64,000 nucleotides of DNA, taken from contig JAJHOH010000001.1 of NCBI GenBank assembly GCA_021651055.1, forward strand, positions 1,736,001 through 1,800,000, read 5' to 3'. This stretch comes from Candidatus Manganitrophus morganii (GTDB lineage Bacteria > Nitrospirota > Nitrospiria > SBBL01 > Manganitrophaceae). The position numbers and the translations under genes are program-made. Each line of letters starts with the position of its first letter. Within the stretch, counting starts at the first letter, position 1. This document shows, piece after piece, positions 42,395-50,715 of this stretch. The notes under the pieces were generated by a model that was not told the origin of the DNA, did no database searches, and saw only the letters and a program-made list of their open reading frames with translations.

Positions 42395-43708
42395 TCAAGC
42401 CGACCGTCTTCCGCGTTCTCCTGTATTCGATTCCAGCATCTGTAACGGAATGGGCCGTTGTTCCTGAATATCGCTGAATGCTTCGTACTCTCGAAGATAG
42501 TGCGCGTGCGCCCGCTCCCACGCTTGCTCGTCTGGGAGGCCCCATTTGCGGACGTAGTCGGGGGAGCCGGGGTAGGGAAAGAGCGGAACCGGCTTGTTCG
42601 CCCAGACCCCCTCTTTCGCCAGACGCTCCCGCCACGCTTCGATCGCCGCCGGATCGTCCATGTGGGCTTCGAGGAGGTTCGCCTGGACAAAGGGGACCTG
42701 CCGCTTGGCATCGATCAGACGCGCGACGATTTCGTCGGTGGAGAGCCGGCTCGGTTTATCGAGCCACTTTCTCCCCTCCGGGCTGATGCTTTCGACCCCC
42801 GCTTCGATCGACACGCAGCCGGCCCGGCCGAGGAGCGCCAGCATCGGCGGGCTCCAGAGATCGATCCGGGTCTGGACGCCGAAGCGAATCCCCCGCTCCG
42901 CGATCCCCTCCAGAAGCGGCTTGCTCGGGAGGAAGATCTCGTCGATGAAGTAGAGATAGGTCGCCCCCGCGTCGATGAGGCCGTCGAGTTCTTCCAAGAT
43001 GACCGGCAGGGGGCGCTTGCGATAGTCGTCCCGGAAGTTCTCCTTCGCGCAGAAGGTGCAGTGATAGGGGCAGCCGCGCGAGGTCTCCATCTCGGCGCCG
43101 GGGCCGTCGGGGGGGGCCTCGAACCGATGGTGATGGTGCGGATGCCGGGCGAGGCTCTCGCGCGACCAGCGGAGCGGCGGCAGGGCGGCCATGTCGCAGG
43201 CATGCGGCCCCCCCTGGACGCGGATCTGGTCTCCCGCGCGGTAGCAGACCGACGGGACCTCGTCCCACGCCCCGATCGGTTTCCGGATGAGAATCGGCAA
43301 GATCTCCTCCGCTTCGCCGAGGATCACGGCGTCGACCCCGAGCTTCTTCAAGGTGATGGTCGGGGTTGTCGAGCCGTGCGGGCCGACGGCGATTAATGTT
43401 CCGCCGGCCGGCCGCAGATCGGAAACCGTTTCGAGCGGGATCCGCAGCTCCGGCGGCGCGCAGCGCCAGAAGAGATAGCTCGGCGCGGTGGTGATCACGG
43501 AAAAATCAGGGGCGAAGGCCGCCACGCGGGCGCGGATCTCTTCCCGCGAAAGCCCCTCCGCCAAGCCGTCGATGAGGAGGACCTCCGCGCCCTCTTCCTC
43601 CAGCAAGGCCTTGGCGTAGCCGTATTCCAACGGGAGATGGACCTCGCGGCAGCCGAAGTAGATGCTTCCGTCGAAGGTCCAATGGGGATTGACCAGCGCG
43701 ACCTTCAT
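42395..43708 (-). CDS. B12-binding-domain radical SAM enzyme
   Basis: A 437-residue protein. The N-terminal 140 residues form a Rossmann-like cobalamin-binding domain (VALVNPHWTFDGS; GTLIAVGPHGS; VILGEAEEILPIL), but the DxHxxG cobalt-ligating motif is absent, so cobalamin, if bound, lacks a protein His ligand. The radical SAM cluster motif C-x3-C-x2-C is Cys213, Cys217, Cys220 (RGCPYHCTFC), followed by IEAGVESISPEG. I believe it matches TIGR04295, 'B12-binding/radical SAM, rhizo-twelve system'. It would perform a radical methylation or rearrangement on a sugar or cyclitol; unproven. ATG 43708 overlaps the upstream epimerase stop. Confidence 0.87.
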   Translation of the reverse strand: MKVALVNPHWTFDGSIYFGCREVHLPLEYGYAKALLEEEGAEVLLIDGLAEGLSREEIRARVAAFAPDFSVITTAPSYLFWRCAPPELRIPLETVSDLRPAGGTLIAVGPHGSTTPTITLKKLGVDAVILGEAEEILPILIRKPIGAWDEVPSVCYRAGDQIRVQGGPHACDMAALPPLRWSRESLARHPHHHHRFEAPPDGPGAEMETSRGCPYHCTFCAKENFRDDYRKRPLPVILEELDGLIDAGATYLYFIDEIFLPSKPLLEGIAERGIRFGVQTRIDLWSPPMLALLGRAGCVSIEAGVESISPEGRKWLDKPSRLSTDEIVARLIDAKRQVPFVQANLLEAHMDDPAAIEAWRERLAKEGVWANKPVPLFPYPGSPDYVRKWGLPDEQAWERAHAHYLREYEAFSDIQEQRPIPLQMLESNTGERGRRSA

Positions 43709-44823
43709 GCCGCCCCCTTTCCGGCGGCGCGTCCGCTCCGTACCTGCGACGCGCTGCGCGCGCGGGCCCCGCGAAGCGCCGGCTTTTCGGAGCGGGCCTC
43801 CCGCAGCCATTCGTAGAGCAACCGAACCCCTTTCTCAACGCCGACCCGGGGCGACCAGTCGGTCGCCGCTTGAAATCGGCGGGTGTCCGAAACATAGTAG
43901 CGCTGATCGGCGAGCCGCCACGGCTCGAAATGCGTCGTCAGCGGCCCCTCTCCGATGGTTTCGATCAGATGGATCAACTCCAAGAGACTGGTCGTGTTCG
44001 ACGGCCCGCCGCCGATATTAAACGCCTTTCCCGAGAGGGAGTCGATCCGCCCTTGGGCGAGGAGGAACGCATCGATCAGATCTTCGACATAAAGAACGTC
44101 TCGAACCTGCCGGCCGTCGCCGAAGAGGGTGATCGGCCGGCTCTCCATCGCGCGGATCATGAAATGGGCGACCCATCCCTGATCTTCGGTCCCGAACTGA
44201 TGCGGACCGTAGATACAGCTCATCCGGAAGACCGCCGCGGGGATGCCGTACGTGCGCGCGTAGTCGAGGACGTATTGATCGGCTGCCCCTTTCGAGCAGC
44301 CGTAAGGGCTGTGAAATTCGAGCGGCCGGGATTCGCCGATGCCGTAGGTCCGGATCTCCGGCGCTTCCGGCTCGTAACGTTTGATCCCCTGCCGAAGGGG
44401 GAGATTCTCCAACTCGCCGTAGACTTTATTTGTCGAGGTGAAGAGGAGGGGGGGAGGGGTCTCCAAGACGCGGATCGCTTCGAGCAGATTCAGCGTCCCG
44501 CGCGCGTTGACCTCGAAATCGTCGATCGGCTCGGTAAGGCTCGTCGTGACCGCCACCTGCGCGGCGAAATGAAAAACGGAGGCGGCCTGCCGGACGGCCC
44601 GCTGCAGCGCAAATACGTTGCGCACGTCGGCCACCGTCACCTGCAGGCGGCTTCCGTGCCGCTCGCGCAGCCAACGCAGGTTCTGCTCCACCCCGGCGCG
44701 CGAGAGATTGTCGAAAATCAAAACCGGGCGTCCCGCCTGAAGAAGGCGGTGCGCGAGGTTCGTCCCGATGAAGCCGGCCCCTCCCGTAATCAATACGGGT
44801 CGTTCCTTTTTTCCGTTGATCAT
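43705..44823 (-). CDS. NAD-dependent sugar epimerase/dehydratase
   Basis: A 372-residue extended SDR enzyme: PVLITGGAGFIGTNLAHRL at residues about 8-26 and the catalytic YGCSK (Tyr-x3-Lys) in HSPYGCSKGAADQY. It resembles CDP/UDP-sugar epimerases or dehydratases. Product cannot be read from sequence. ATG 44823 overlaps the stop of the upstream epimerase as ATGA. The C-terminus is Arg/Ala-rich. Confidence 0.87.
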   Translation of the reverse strand: MINGKKERPVLITGGAGFIGTNLAHRLLQAGRPVLIFDNLSRAGVEQNLRWLRERHGSRLQVTVADVRNVFALQRAVRQAASVFHFAAQVAVTTSLTEPIDDFEVNARGTLNLLEAIRVLETPPPLLFTSTNKVYGELENLPLRQGIKRYEPEAPEIRTYGIGESRPLEFHSPYGCSKGAADQYVLDYARTYGIPAAVFRMSCIYGPHQFGTEDQGWVAHFMIRAMESRPITLFGDGRQVRDVLYVEDLIDAFLLAQGRIDSLSGKAFNIGGGPSNTTSLLELIHLIETIGEGPLTTHFEPWRLADQRYYVSDTRRFQAATDWSPRVGVEKGVRLLYEWLREARSEKPALRGARARSASQVRSGRAAGKGAA

Positions 44824-45938
44824 CGCGTCAATCCCCGGGCAGCGAGTTCCGCGCGGGCATCCGACACACGATCGATCGCCACCTGCCCCTTCAACCATGA
44901 CGCCAACTCGACCAACCCTTCCTCCAATGTGACGCGAGGCTCGTACCCGAGGACCTTTCGGGCGCGGGTGATATCGGCGAAGCAGTGCCGGATATCACCG
45001 GCCCGGTATTGTCCGGTGATCTCAGGCTGAATCCCCTCTTTTCCGAGCGCCGCCGCCATCCGGTCGGCCACCTCCCGAATCGTATAAGAGCGGCCGCTTC
45101 CGATGTTCAACGCCTCCCCGGCCGCCTCCGGCACTTCCAAGGCCAGCCGGCAGGCGCGCGCCACATCATAGACGCTGACGAAATCGCGCCGCTGGAGGCC
45201 GTCCTCAAAAATCAACGGCCGATTGCCGTTCAGCAAACGGCTGGCGAAAATCGCCAAGACGCCGGTATAAGGATTGGAGAGGGCCTGCCGGGTCCCGAAG
45301 ACATTGAAGAAGCGGAGCGCGACCGCCGGGAAATGATAGGCGCGCCCGATCATCAGACAGATCCGCTCTTGATCGTATTTGGAGAGGGCATAAACCGAAG
45401 AGAGACAAGGCGGCTTCGTCTCCGGCGTGGGGATCGGATCGAGGATTTCTCCTTCGGCATTCCGGACCTCCCATTCGGAGGCCTTGAGTTGCAGCAGACT
45501 CCGTTCCGACTCGGGCATCAGGCGACCGTCGGCCGCCCGGTAGAGCCCCTCGCCGTACAAGCTCATGCTCGATGCCACGATCAGCCGCTCCACCGGCCGC
45601 TCAATCAACGCTTCCAGGAGGACGGCGGTGCCGAGGTTGTTCACCTCGGTGTAACGCGCGATCTCGTACATGCTTTGGCCGACGCCGACCGCCGCCGCAA
45701 AATGGTAGACGGCATCGACCCCTTCCAAGGCGCGCCGGACCGCCGTCCGGTCGCGAACGTCTCCCACGATCAATTCCACATCGGGATGTAGATAATCGGG
45801 CCGCCCCGCGCGGGGGCCGTGGACCTGCTCCGAAAGATTGTCGAGGGCGCGGACGCGATAGCCGTGCGCGAGGAGTTCATCGGCCAGATGAGAGCCGATG
45901 AAACCCGCGCCGCCGCTGATGAGAATCTGCTTCTTCAT
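44820..45938 (-). CDS. NAD-dependent sugar epimerase
   Basis: A 372-residue extended SDR: ILISGGAGFIGSHLADELL, VYHFAAAVGVGQSM and catalytic YALSK in SVYALSKYDQE. It is a paralogue of the gene after it and resembles UDP-glucose 4-epimerase-type enzymes. It is the first gene of the long leftward run; AAGGAG lies upstream of ATG 45938, so the cluster promoter should be in the 45.94-46.4 kb gap. Confidence 0.87.
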   Translation of the reverse strand: MKKQILISGGAGFIGSHLADELLAHGYRVRALDNLSEQVHGPRAGRPDYLHPDVELIVGDVRDRTAVRRALEGVDAVYHFAAAVGVGQSMYEIARYTEVNNLGTAVLLEALIERPVERLIVASSMSLYGEGLYRAADGRLMPESERSLLQLKASEWEVRNAEGEILDPIPTPETKPPCLSSVYALSKYDQERICLMIGRAYHFPAVALRFFNVFGTRQALSNPYTGVLAIFASRLLNGNRPLIFEDGLQRRDFVSVYDVARACRLALEVPEAAGEALNIGSGRSYTIREVADRMAAALGKEGIQPEITGQYRAGDIRHCFADITRARKVLGYEPRVTLEEGLVELASWLKGQVAIDRVSDARAELAARGLTR

Positions 45939-46429
45939 GTAGGACTCCTTACCTTCTTAAAAATGGGTTCATCCAACTTGCGAGTTGCGCAAAACTAAAA
46001 GCAAGAGATATGCCCCGAACCTTCACGCCGACACCACGGCATGGAACAGAGAAAGACCGAAAGGTTATCAACAGAAAGATTAACAGGATGTCCACAAGAA
46101 GGATGTGAGGCGCACTACACGAAGAAGCGCCGCAACACGAAATCGATCCCTCCGTAATCAGAGATGAAGTTCAAAACGCCTCTTCCTCTACCGAGAATCG
46201 AATGGCTCTCCTCACAATTTATTTTGTCATGGCGCGAGGTCATGTATCGCCGCCCCGCTTCCACCGTCTCTGCAATCCCGCTTACATTGCCACAACATTC
46301 GAAAAAGATTTGCAGAGAGTTCAACAGACCCTTCACCTCGGAAAAATTCTTTCAGCGGAAAAATAGTGCTCCTTCCGGATGGAAGAGGAGCGGCGTCGGA
46401 TTTGCATTCTCTACCGCAGCAGGACAGGC
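45939..46429. other. Divergent intergenic region upstream of the glycan cluster
   Basis: About 490 bp between the first epimerase and the divergent glycosidase. It is less GC-rich than its neighbours. It must hold the main leftward promoter and the glycosidase promoter, but I find no clear hexamers. Short frames at 46115-46336 and 46164-46429 look like chance. I searched it by eye for the missing N-terminal part of the glycosidase and did not find it. Confidence 0.5.
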
Positions 46430-47410
46430 GTGAGCGTACCGATGATCGAAGCGATCAAGTTCTGGAATGAGCCGAACAATCTTTCTCATTGGGATTTTAC
46501 GATCGATCCGGAGTGGAAAGAGTACGTGCGGATGACCCGGTCGGCGGCGGAGCGGGTGCGCGCCCTCTGCCCTTCCTTACGCCGGGTGCTGGGAGGGATC
46601 TCGCCGATCGATCCGAGCTTCATCGCCCTTCTCGGCCGGCACGGCTTGCTGGCATCGGTCGACGTGGTGGCGGTCCACGGCTTTCCGCTCGACTGGAATC
46701 ACTGGCAACTCGAAGAGTGGCCGAAGAAGATCGAAGCGATCGAGAAGGTGACCGACCTTCCGGTTTGGGTCACCGAGGTGGGGGTCTCCACCTTCGGGGC
46801 GGATGAAGTTCAACGCTTTGGATTGCAGCGGACGACGGCGCTTTTATTGGGGCGGGTCGAGCGGCTCTTCTGGTACAGCCTTCTCGATCTCCCCCCGGCC
46901 TGGGAGGCGACGACCCGCCACAAAGAGAGCGAGGGAAGTTCATATTACCGGCATTTCTATATGGGATTGGTTCGGGACGACGGCACGCCGAAACCGGCGC
47001 TCGATTGTTTCAACCCCGAGATGGGGATCTGCCAGTGGTTTCACTTTCAGGATCACCGCCTTGAATCGGCGGTCGCCTGGCTGCGGCGGATGGGGGTGAA
47101 AAAACTCCGGACCGGGTTGAGCTGGGCCGATTGGCACCGGCCCGGCGCCGTCGACTGGTTCGATCATCAAATGGCGCAACTCGCCGAATTCGACCTGACC
47201 CTTACCCTCTGCTTCACCCCCCCCTCGCGGGGGCGCCTCCCGCATTACACGAGTCCTCCCTTGGTGCCGGAGGAGTTTGCCGGATTCGCCGAGTGGGTGG
47301 TGCGGCGGTATGTCCTCGGTGAGAAAAAGGAGACCGACATGCCGCGGCGGATTCTCGATCCGATGAAGCCCGAGGGGGACGGCATCGCCCCGGTCAGATC
47401 GGATCGTTGA
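46430..47410 (+). CDS. Clan GH-A-like glycosidase, apparently circularly permuted
   Basis: A 326-residue TIM-barrel glycosidase resembling proteins annotated beta-xylosidase. It starts almost at strand 4: IKFWNEPNNLSHW with acid/base Glu14. Then come VVAVHGFPLDWNHW, VTEVGVSTFG with nucleophile Glu116, and LFWYSLLDLPPAWE. At residue about 195 a new start-like segment, MGICQWFHF, leads into GVKKLRTGLSWADW (222-235) and LTLTLCFTPPSRG, the strand 1-2 elements that normally come first. GTG 46430 has AGGA five bases before it; ATG 46442 is possible. The end overlaps the convergent ABC gene by 17 bp. Alternatives: a chimaera of two damaged copies. Confidence 0.65.
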   Translation: MSVPMIEAIKFWNEPNNLSHWDFTIDPEWKEYVRMTRSAAERVRALCPSLRRVLGGISPIDPSFIALLGRHGLLASVDVVAVHGFPLDWNHWQLEEWPKKIEAIEKVTDLPVWVTEVGVSTFGADEVQRFGLQRTTALLLGRVERLFWYSLLDLPPAWEATTRHKESEGSSYYRHFYMGLVRDDGTPKPALDCFNPEMGICQWFHFQDHRLESAVAWLRRMGVKKLRTGLSWADWHRPGAVDWFDHQMAQLAEFDLTLTLCFTPPSRGRLPHYTSPPLVPEEFAGFAEWVVRRYVLGEKKETDMPRRILDPMKPEGDGIAPVRSDR

Positions 47411-49196
47411 GAGAGGCCAGCGGGGTGGAAGAGGCGCTTGCGAGAAGCCCCTGCGTCTGCCGCCGGACGAGAGAGGCGTAATAGCCGTCAGCCTTCATCA
47501 GGGCTTCGTGATCGCCGCTCTCGATGATCTCCCCCTCCTTGAGCACCAAGATTCGATCGGCGCCGACAACGGTAGAGAGGCGGTGGGCGATGACGAAGGT
47601 GGTCCGTCCTTTGACCAGCCGCGCCAGCGCTTCTTGAACCAGCGCCTCCGACTCCGCATCGAGCGCCGAGGTCGCTTCATCCAAAATGAGGATCGGAGGA
47701 TTCTTCAGCAGCGCGCGCGCGATCGCGATCCGCTGCCGCTCTCCCGCCGAGAACCGGCCTCCCCGCTCCCCCACCAGGGTCTCATATCCTTCCGGAAGAC
47801 GCGCGATGAATTCGTGGGCATAGGCCGCCTGGGCCGCTTCGATGATCTCGCGCTGCGAGGCGCCCGGTTTGCCGTAGGCGATGTTGTTTCGGACCGAATC
47901 GTTGAAGAGCAGCGCCTCCTGAAGGACCACGCCGATCTGCCGCCGGAGCGATCGCTGCTTGAGGGTCCGCAGATCGGCCCCGTCGACGAGGATCGCGCCG
48001 GCGGTCGGGTCGTAGAGCCGCTGGAGCAGCGCCATGAGGGTCGTCTTGCCGGCGCCGCTCGGGCCGACGAGGGCGACCATCTCGCCCGGCCGGACATAGA
48101 GGTCGATCCGGCGAACGATCGGTTTTTTTTCATTGTAGGCAAAGCCGACACCGGAGAAGAGGACCTCCCCGCGGAGCGATTCGACTTCCCGCGCGTTCGG
48201 CGGATCGGCCAGCCGGTCCTGCGCGTCGAGAATCGCGTAGATCGTCTGGAGAGAGACCGAAGCGCGCCGGAGGGTTTGGTAAATCCCGGTGAGACCCTGG
48301 ACCGGTCCGAAGAGGCCGCCGACGTAGCCGAGAAAGGCGACGAGTGTACCGAGGGTCATTTCGCCCCGGAGAATCAGAACGCCGCCGAAGGCGATCGCCG
48401 CGATCCGGGCCAGCATGACGATCCCGTTCTTCGCCGCGCCGACGCCGGAATCAAAACCGACCCCGCGCGCCACCACCGCGTTCGCTTCACGGACGCCGCT
48501 CAGGAAACGTCGCTTCTCCTCATCTTCCATCGCAAAGCTCTTCACGGTCATGATGCCGGAGAGGACTTCATTGAAGCGCGAGTAGATCTTGGCCCAGCGG
48601 TCGAGCAGCGTCCGCTCCCGCCGGGTCTGCGGCTCGGCCGCCCAGGCGCCGATCAACGCCGGGAGCGGGGTGAAGGCGAGCACGACCCACGAAAGTCGCC
48701 CGTCGAGCCGGAGCATCAGAACAAAAGAAAGGGCGAGATAGACCAGCGCCGGCAGGACATTAAAAGCGATTTCGCTGAGCGCTTGGAGAAACCCCTGGAT
48801 TCCCCGGTCGAGCTTGGTCATGATCCCGCCGACGCTTTCTTCTTTGTGGAAGGCCAGGGGGAGCGAATGGAGGCGGTCGACCGTCGCTTCCAGCAGCCCG
48901 TAGTGGACCCCGAGCCGGACGCGCCAGGTGAGCCAGCTGGAGAGGGCGAGGATCGCTTCATGGCCGAGCCCCAGCGCCAGCAGCCCGCCGACGGCGAGCC
49001 CCACCGTCTGGAAGGTCCCCCCGCCGCCGAGCTCGTCGAAGAGATATTTGAGAACCAGCGGCTCCACCGCGCTCAGCGCCGCCCCTCCCAGCGTCAATCC
49101 GAGGATCACGAATACGACGCCGCGGAAAGGGCGGATAAAGATCAGCGCCCGCCGTCCTTGCGAAAGCCACTCCGGATTTGTTGTTTGATCTCTCAT
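47394..49196 (-). CDS. ABC exporter, fused membrane and ATPase domains
   Basis: A 600-residue half-transporter: six N-terminal transmembrane helices, then an ATPase with Walker A GPSGAGKTT, signature FSAGERQRIAIARALL and Walker B ILILDEATSALD, plus the H-loop His in VIAHRLSTV. This is the MsbA/lipid-exporter-like type B exporter class; it would work as a homodimer. Location in the glycan cluster suggests flipping of the finished lipid- or inositol-linked glycan across the inner membrane. Confidence 0.9.
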   Translation of the reverse strand: MRDQTTNPEWLSQGRRALIFIRPFRGVVFVILGLTLGGAALSAVEPLVLKYLFDELGGGGTFQTVGLAVGGLLALGLGHEAILALSSWLTWRVRLGVHYGLLEATVDRLHSLPLAFHKEESVGGIMTKLDRGIQGFLQALSEIAFNVLPALVYLALSFVLMLRLDGRLSWVVLAFTPLPALIGAWAAEPQTRRERTLLDRWAKIYSRFNEVLSGIMTVKSFAMEDEEKRRFLSGVREANAVVARGVGFDSGVGAAKNGIVMLARIAAIAFGGVLILRGEMTLGTLVAFLGYVGGLFGPVQGLTGIYQTLRRASVSLQTIYAILDAQDRLADPPNAREVESLRGEVLFSGVGFAYNEKKPIVRRIDLYVRPGEMVALVGPSGAGKTTLMALLQRLYDPTAGAILVDGADLRTLKQRSLRRQIGVVLQEALLFNDSVRNNIAYGKPGASQREIIEAAQAAYAHEFIARLPEGYETLVGERGGRFSAGERQRIAIARALLKNPPILILDEATSALDAESEALVQEALARLVKGRTTFVIAHRLSTVVGADRILVLKEGEIIESGDHEALMKADGYYASLVRRQTQGLLASASSTPLASLNDPI

Positions 49197-49325
49197 GAAA
49201 TCGATCCTCTACTCCCTTAAAATCATCCGTCTCCCGGAAGTTCAAAGGGAATAGGCTACCAGATCGACCGGCGGCTGCAATTGGGAATCGGCCTTAGTTT
49301 CGGCGGGGAAAAGGAGATAAAAAGG

Positions 49326-49357
49326 GACCTTTGCACCCGAAGGGCGATGCAAAGGTC
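49326..49357 (-). terminator. Rho-independent terminator after the UXS gene
   Basis: GACCTTTGCA (49326-49335) and TGCAAAGGTC (49348-49357) form a 10-bp stem. On the minus strand the stem is followed by CCTTTTTATC and a second T-rich stretch. It separates the decarboxylase gene from the ABC exporter gene. Confidence 0.82.
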
Positions 49358-49409
49358 ACCGGATGTGAGGGGTTAGATGTCTTTGGCGAGGGAGGAGATC
49401 AGGCGGTGC

Positions 49410-50459
49410 TTAGCCGGCCCGGCGCAGCGCGCCGGTCGGCAGGCGTGAGGCCGCATGGCCGTTTTGTTTCGTTCCGGCCGCTCGAATCGGAAGGGTCTTT
49501 TTCGAAAAGACATATTCTTCAAAATAGGCGATTGTCTTCTTGAGTCCTTCTTCGAGCGGGATCTTCGGCTCCCAAGAAAGCAGTTTCCCCGCCAAGGTTA
49601 TGTCGGGGCGGCGCTGTGTCGGATCATCCTGAGGGAGGGGCTTATGAACGATCTTGGAGCGGGACCCGGTGAGGGAGATGACCTTCTCGGCCAGCGCCAG
49701 CACGGTAAACTCCTCCGGATTTCCCAGATTCACCGGCCCGGTCACCCCCGGCGTCTCCATCATCCGGATGATCCCTTCGATCAGATCATCGACGTAGCAG
49801 AAGGAGCGGGTCTGGTCGCCGTCTCCGTAGACCGTGATCTCATTTCCTTGAAGCGCTTGAAGGATGAAGTTGCTCACCACCCGTCCGTCATTGGGGGCCA
49901 TGGCGGGTCCGTAGGTGTTGAAGATCCGGACGATCCGGATATCGATCCGGTACTGGCGGTGGTAATCCATCATCAGGGTCTCTGCCACCCGCTTTCCCTC
50001 GTCATAACAGCTTCGAGGACCGATCGGGTTGACGTTTCCCCAATAAGACTCCGGCTGGGGGTGGACTTCGGGGTCTCCATAAACCTCCGAGGTGGAGGCT
50101 TGGAGGATGCGGGCTTTGGTCCGTCGCGCCAATTCCAGCATATGGGTGACGCCGAGCACATTCGCCTGAACGGTGCGGACCGGGTCGAACTGATAATGGA
50201 CCGGCGAAGCGGGGCAGGCAAGATTGTAAATCCGATCGACCTCCAGATCGATCGGATGAACGATGTCGTGCCGGATCGCTTCAAACCGGGGATGATCCAG
50301 GAAAGAACGGATGTTCTCCTTTGACCCTGTGAAGTAATTGTCCAGGCAGAGGATCTGATGCCCCTGCGCGAGGAGCCGCCCGCAAAGATGCGAGCCGAGA
50401 AAACCGGCGCCGCCCGTGACCAAAATTTTCTTTCGCTCTGGATCAAAGCTTGAATGCAT
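49410..50459 (-). CDS. UDP-glucuronate decarboxylase-like SDR
   Basis: A 349-residue extended SDR highly typical of UDP-xylose synthase: [32 protein letters not shown], catalytic YDEGK in [17 protein letters not shown], and FNTYGPAM. It would convert UDP-glucuronate to UDP-xylose with NAD recycling. This fits with a xylosidase-like gene nearby. It has its own terminator and a short C-terminal Ala/Gly tail ([13 protein letters not shown]). Confidence 0.9.
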   Translation of the reverse strand: MHSSFDPERKKILVTGGAGFLGSHLCGRLLAQGHQILCLDNYFTGSKENIRSFLDHPRFEAIRHDIVHPIDLEVDRIYNLACPASPVHYQFDPVRTVQANVLGVTHMLELARRTKARILQASTSEVYGDPEVHPQPESYWGNVNPIGPRSCYDEGKRVAETLMMDYHRQYRIDIRIVRIFNTYGPAMAPNDGRVVSNFILQALQGNEITVYGDGDQTRSFCYVDDLIEGIIRMMETPGVTGPVNLGNPEEFTVLALAEKVISLTGSRSKIVHKPLPQDDPTQRRPDITLAGKLLSWEPKIPLEEGLKKTIAYFEEYVFSKKTLPIRAAGTKQNGHAASRLPTGALRRAG

Positions 50460-50715
50460 ACGACTCTCCTCTACTCGTTCTCATCCGGTTCTTCATCACG
50501 GCAGTGCAGAAAAAGTGCAGCCCCTTTCCATCGGGATCGGTCGGTTTGCAACTGCATGAACACTGCCACTCTTCATGAACTCCTGTTTTTCGATTATTTT
50601 ATGAAGGGAAGACGCCCCCTTGTTGATCGCCACCGTCCAAGGCGACGATCATGCAGGCACTAAAGAAGCAAAAGAGATGCCGATCAGAAAGAGAGCAACA
50701 CAAAGGTATTCCCCG
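50460..50715. other. Intergenic region, nothing recognised
   Basis: About 256 bp between the decarboxylase gene start and the end of the PRTase-kinase gene. No terminator hairpin or short gene stands out. Confidence 0.45.

Noticed and set aside
46115-46336. 73-codon frame on the minus strand between the epimerase and the glycosidase
   Set aside because: No ribosome binding site, no recognisable motif and it overlaps an equally unsupported frame on the other strand.
47508-49220. 570-codon frame opposite the ABC exporter
   Set aside because: Shadow of a strongly conserved ABC gene; Arg/Asp-rich and featureless.
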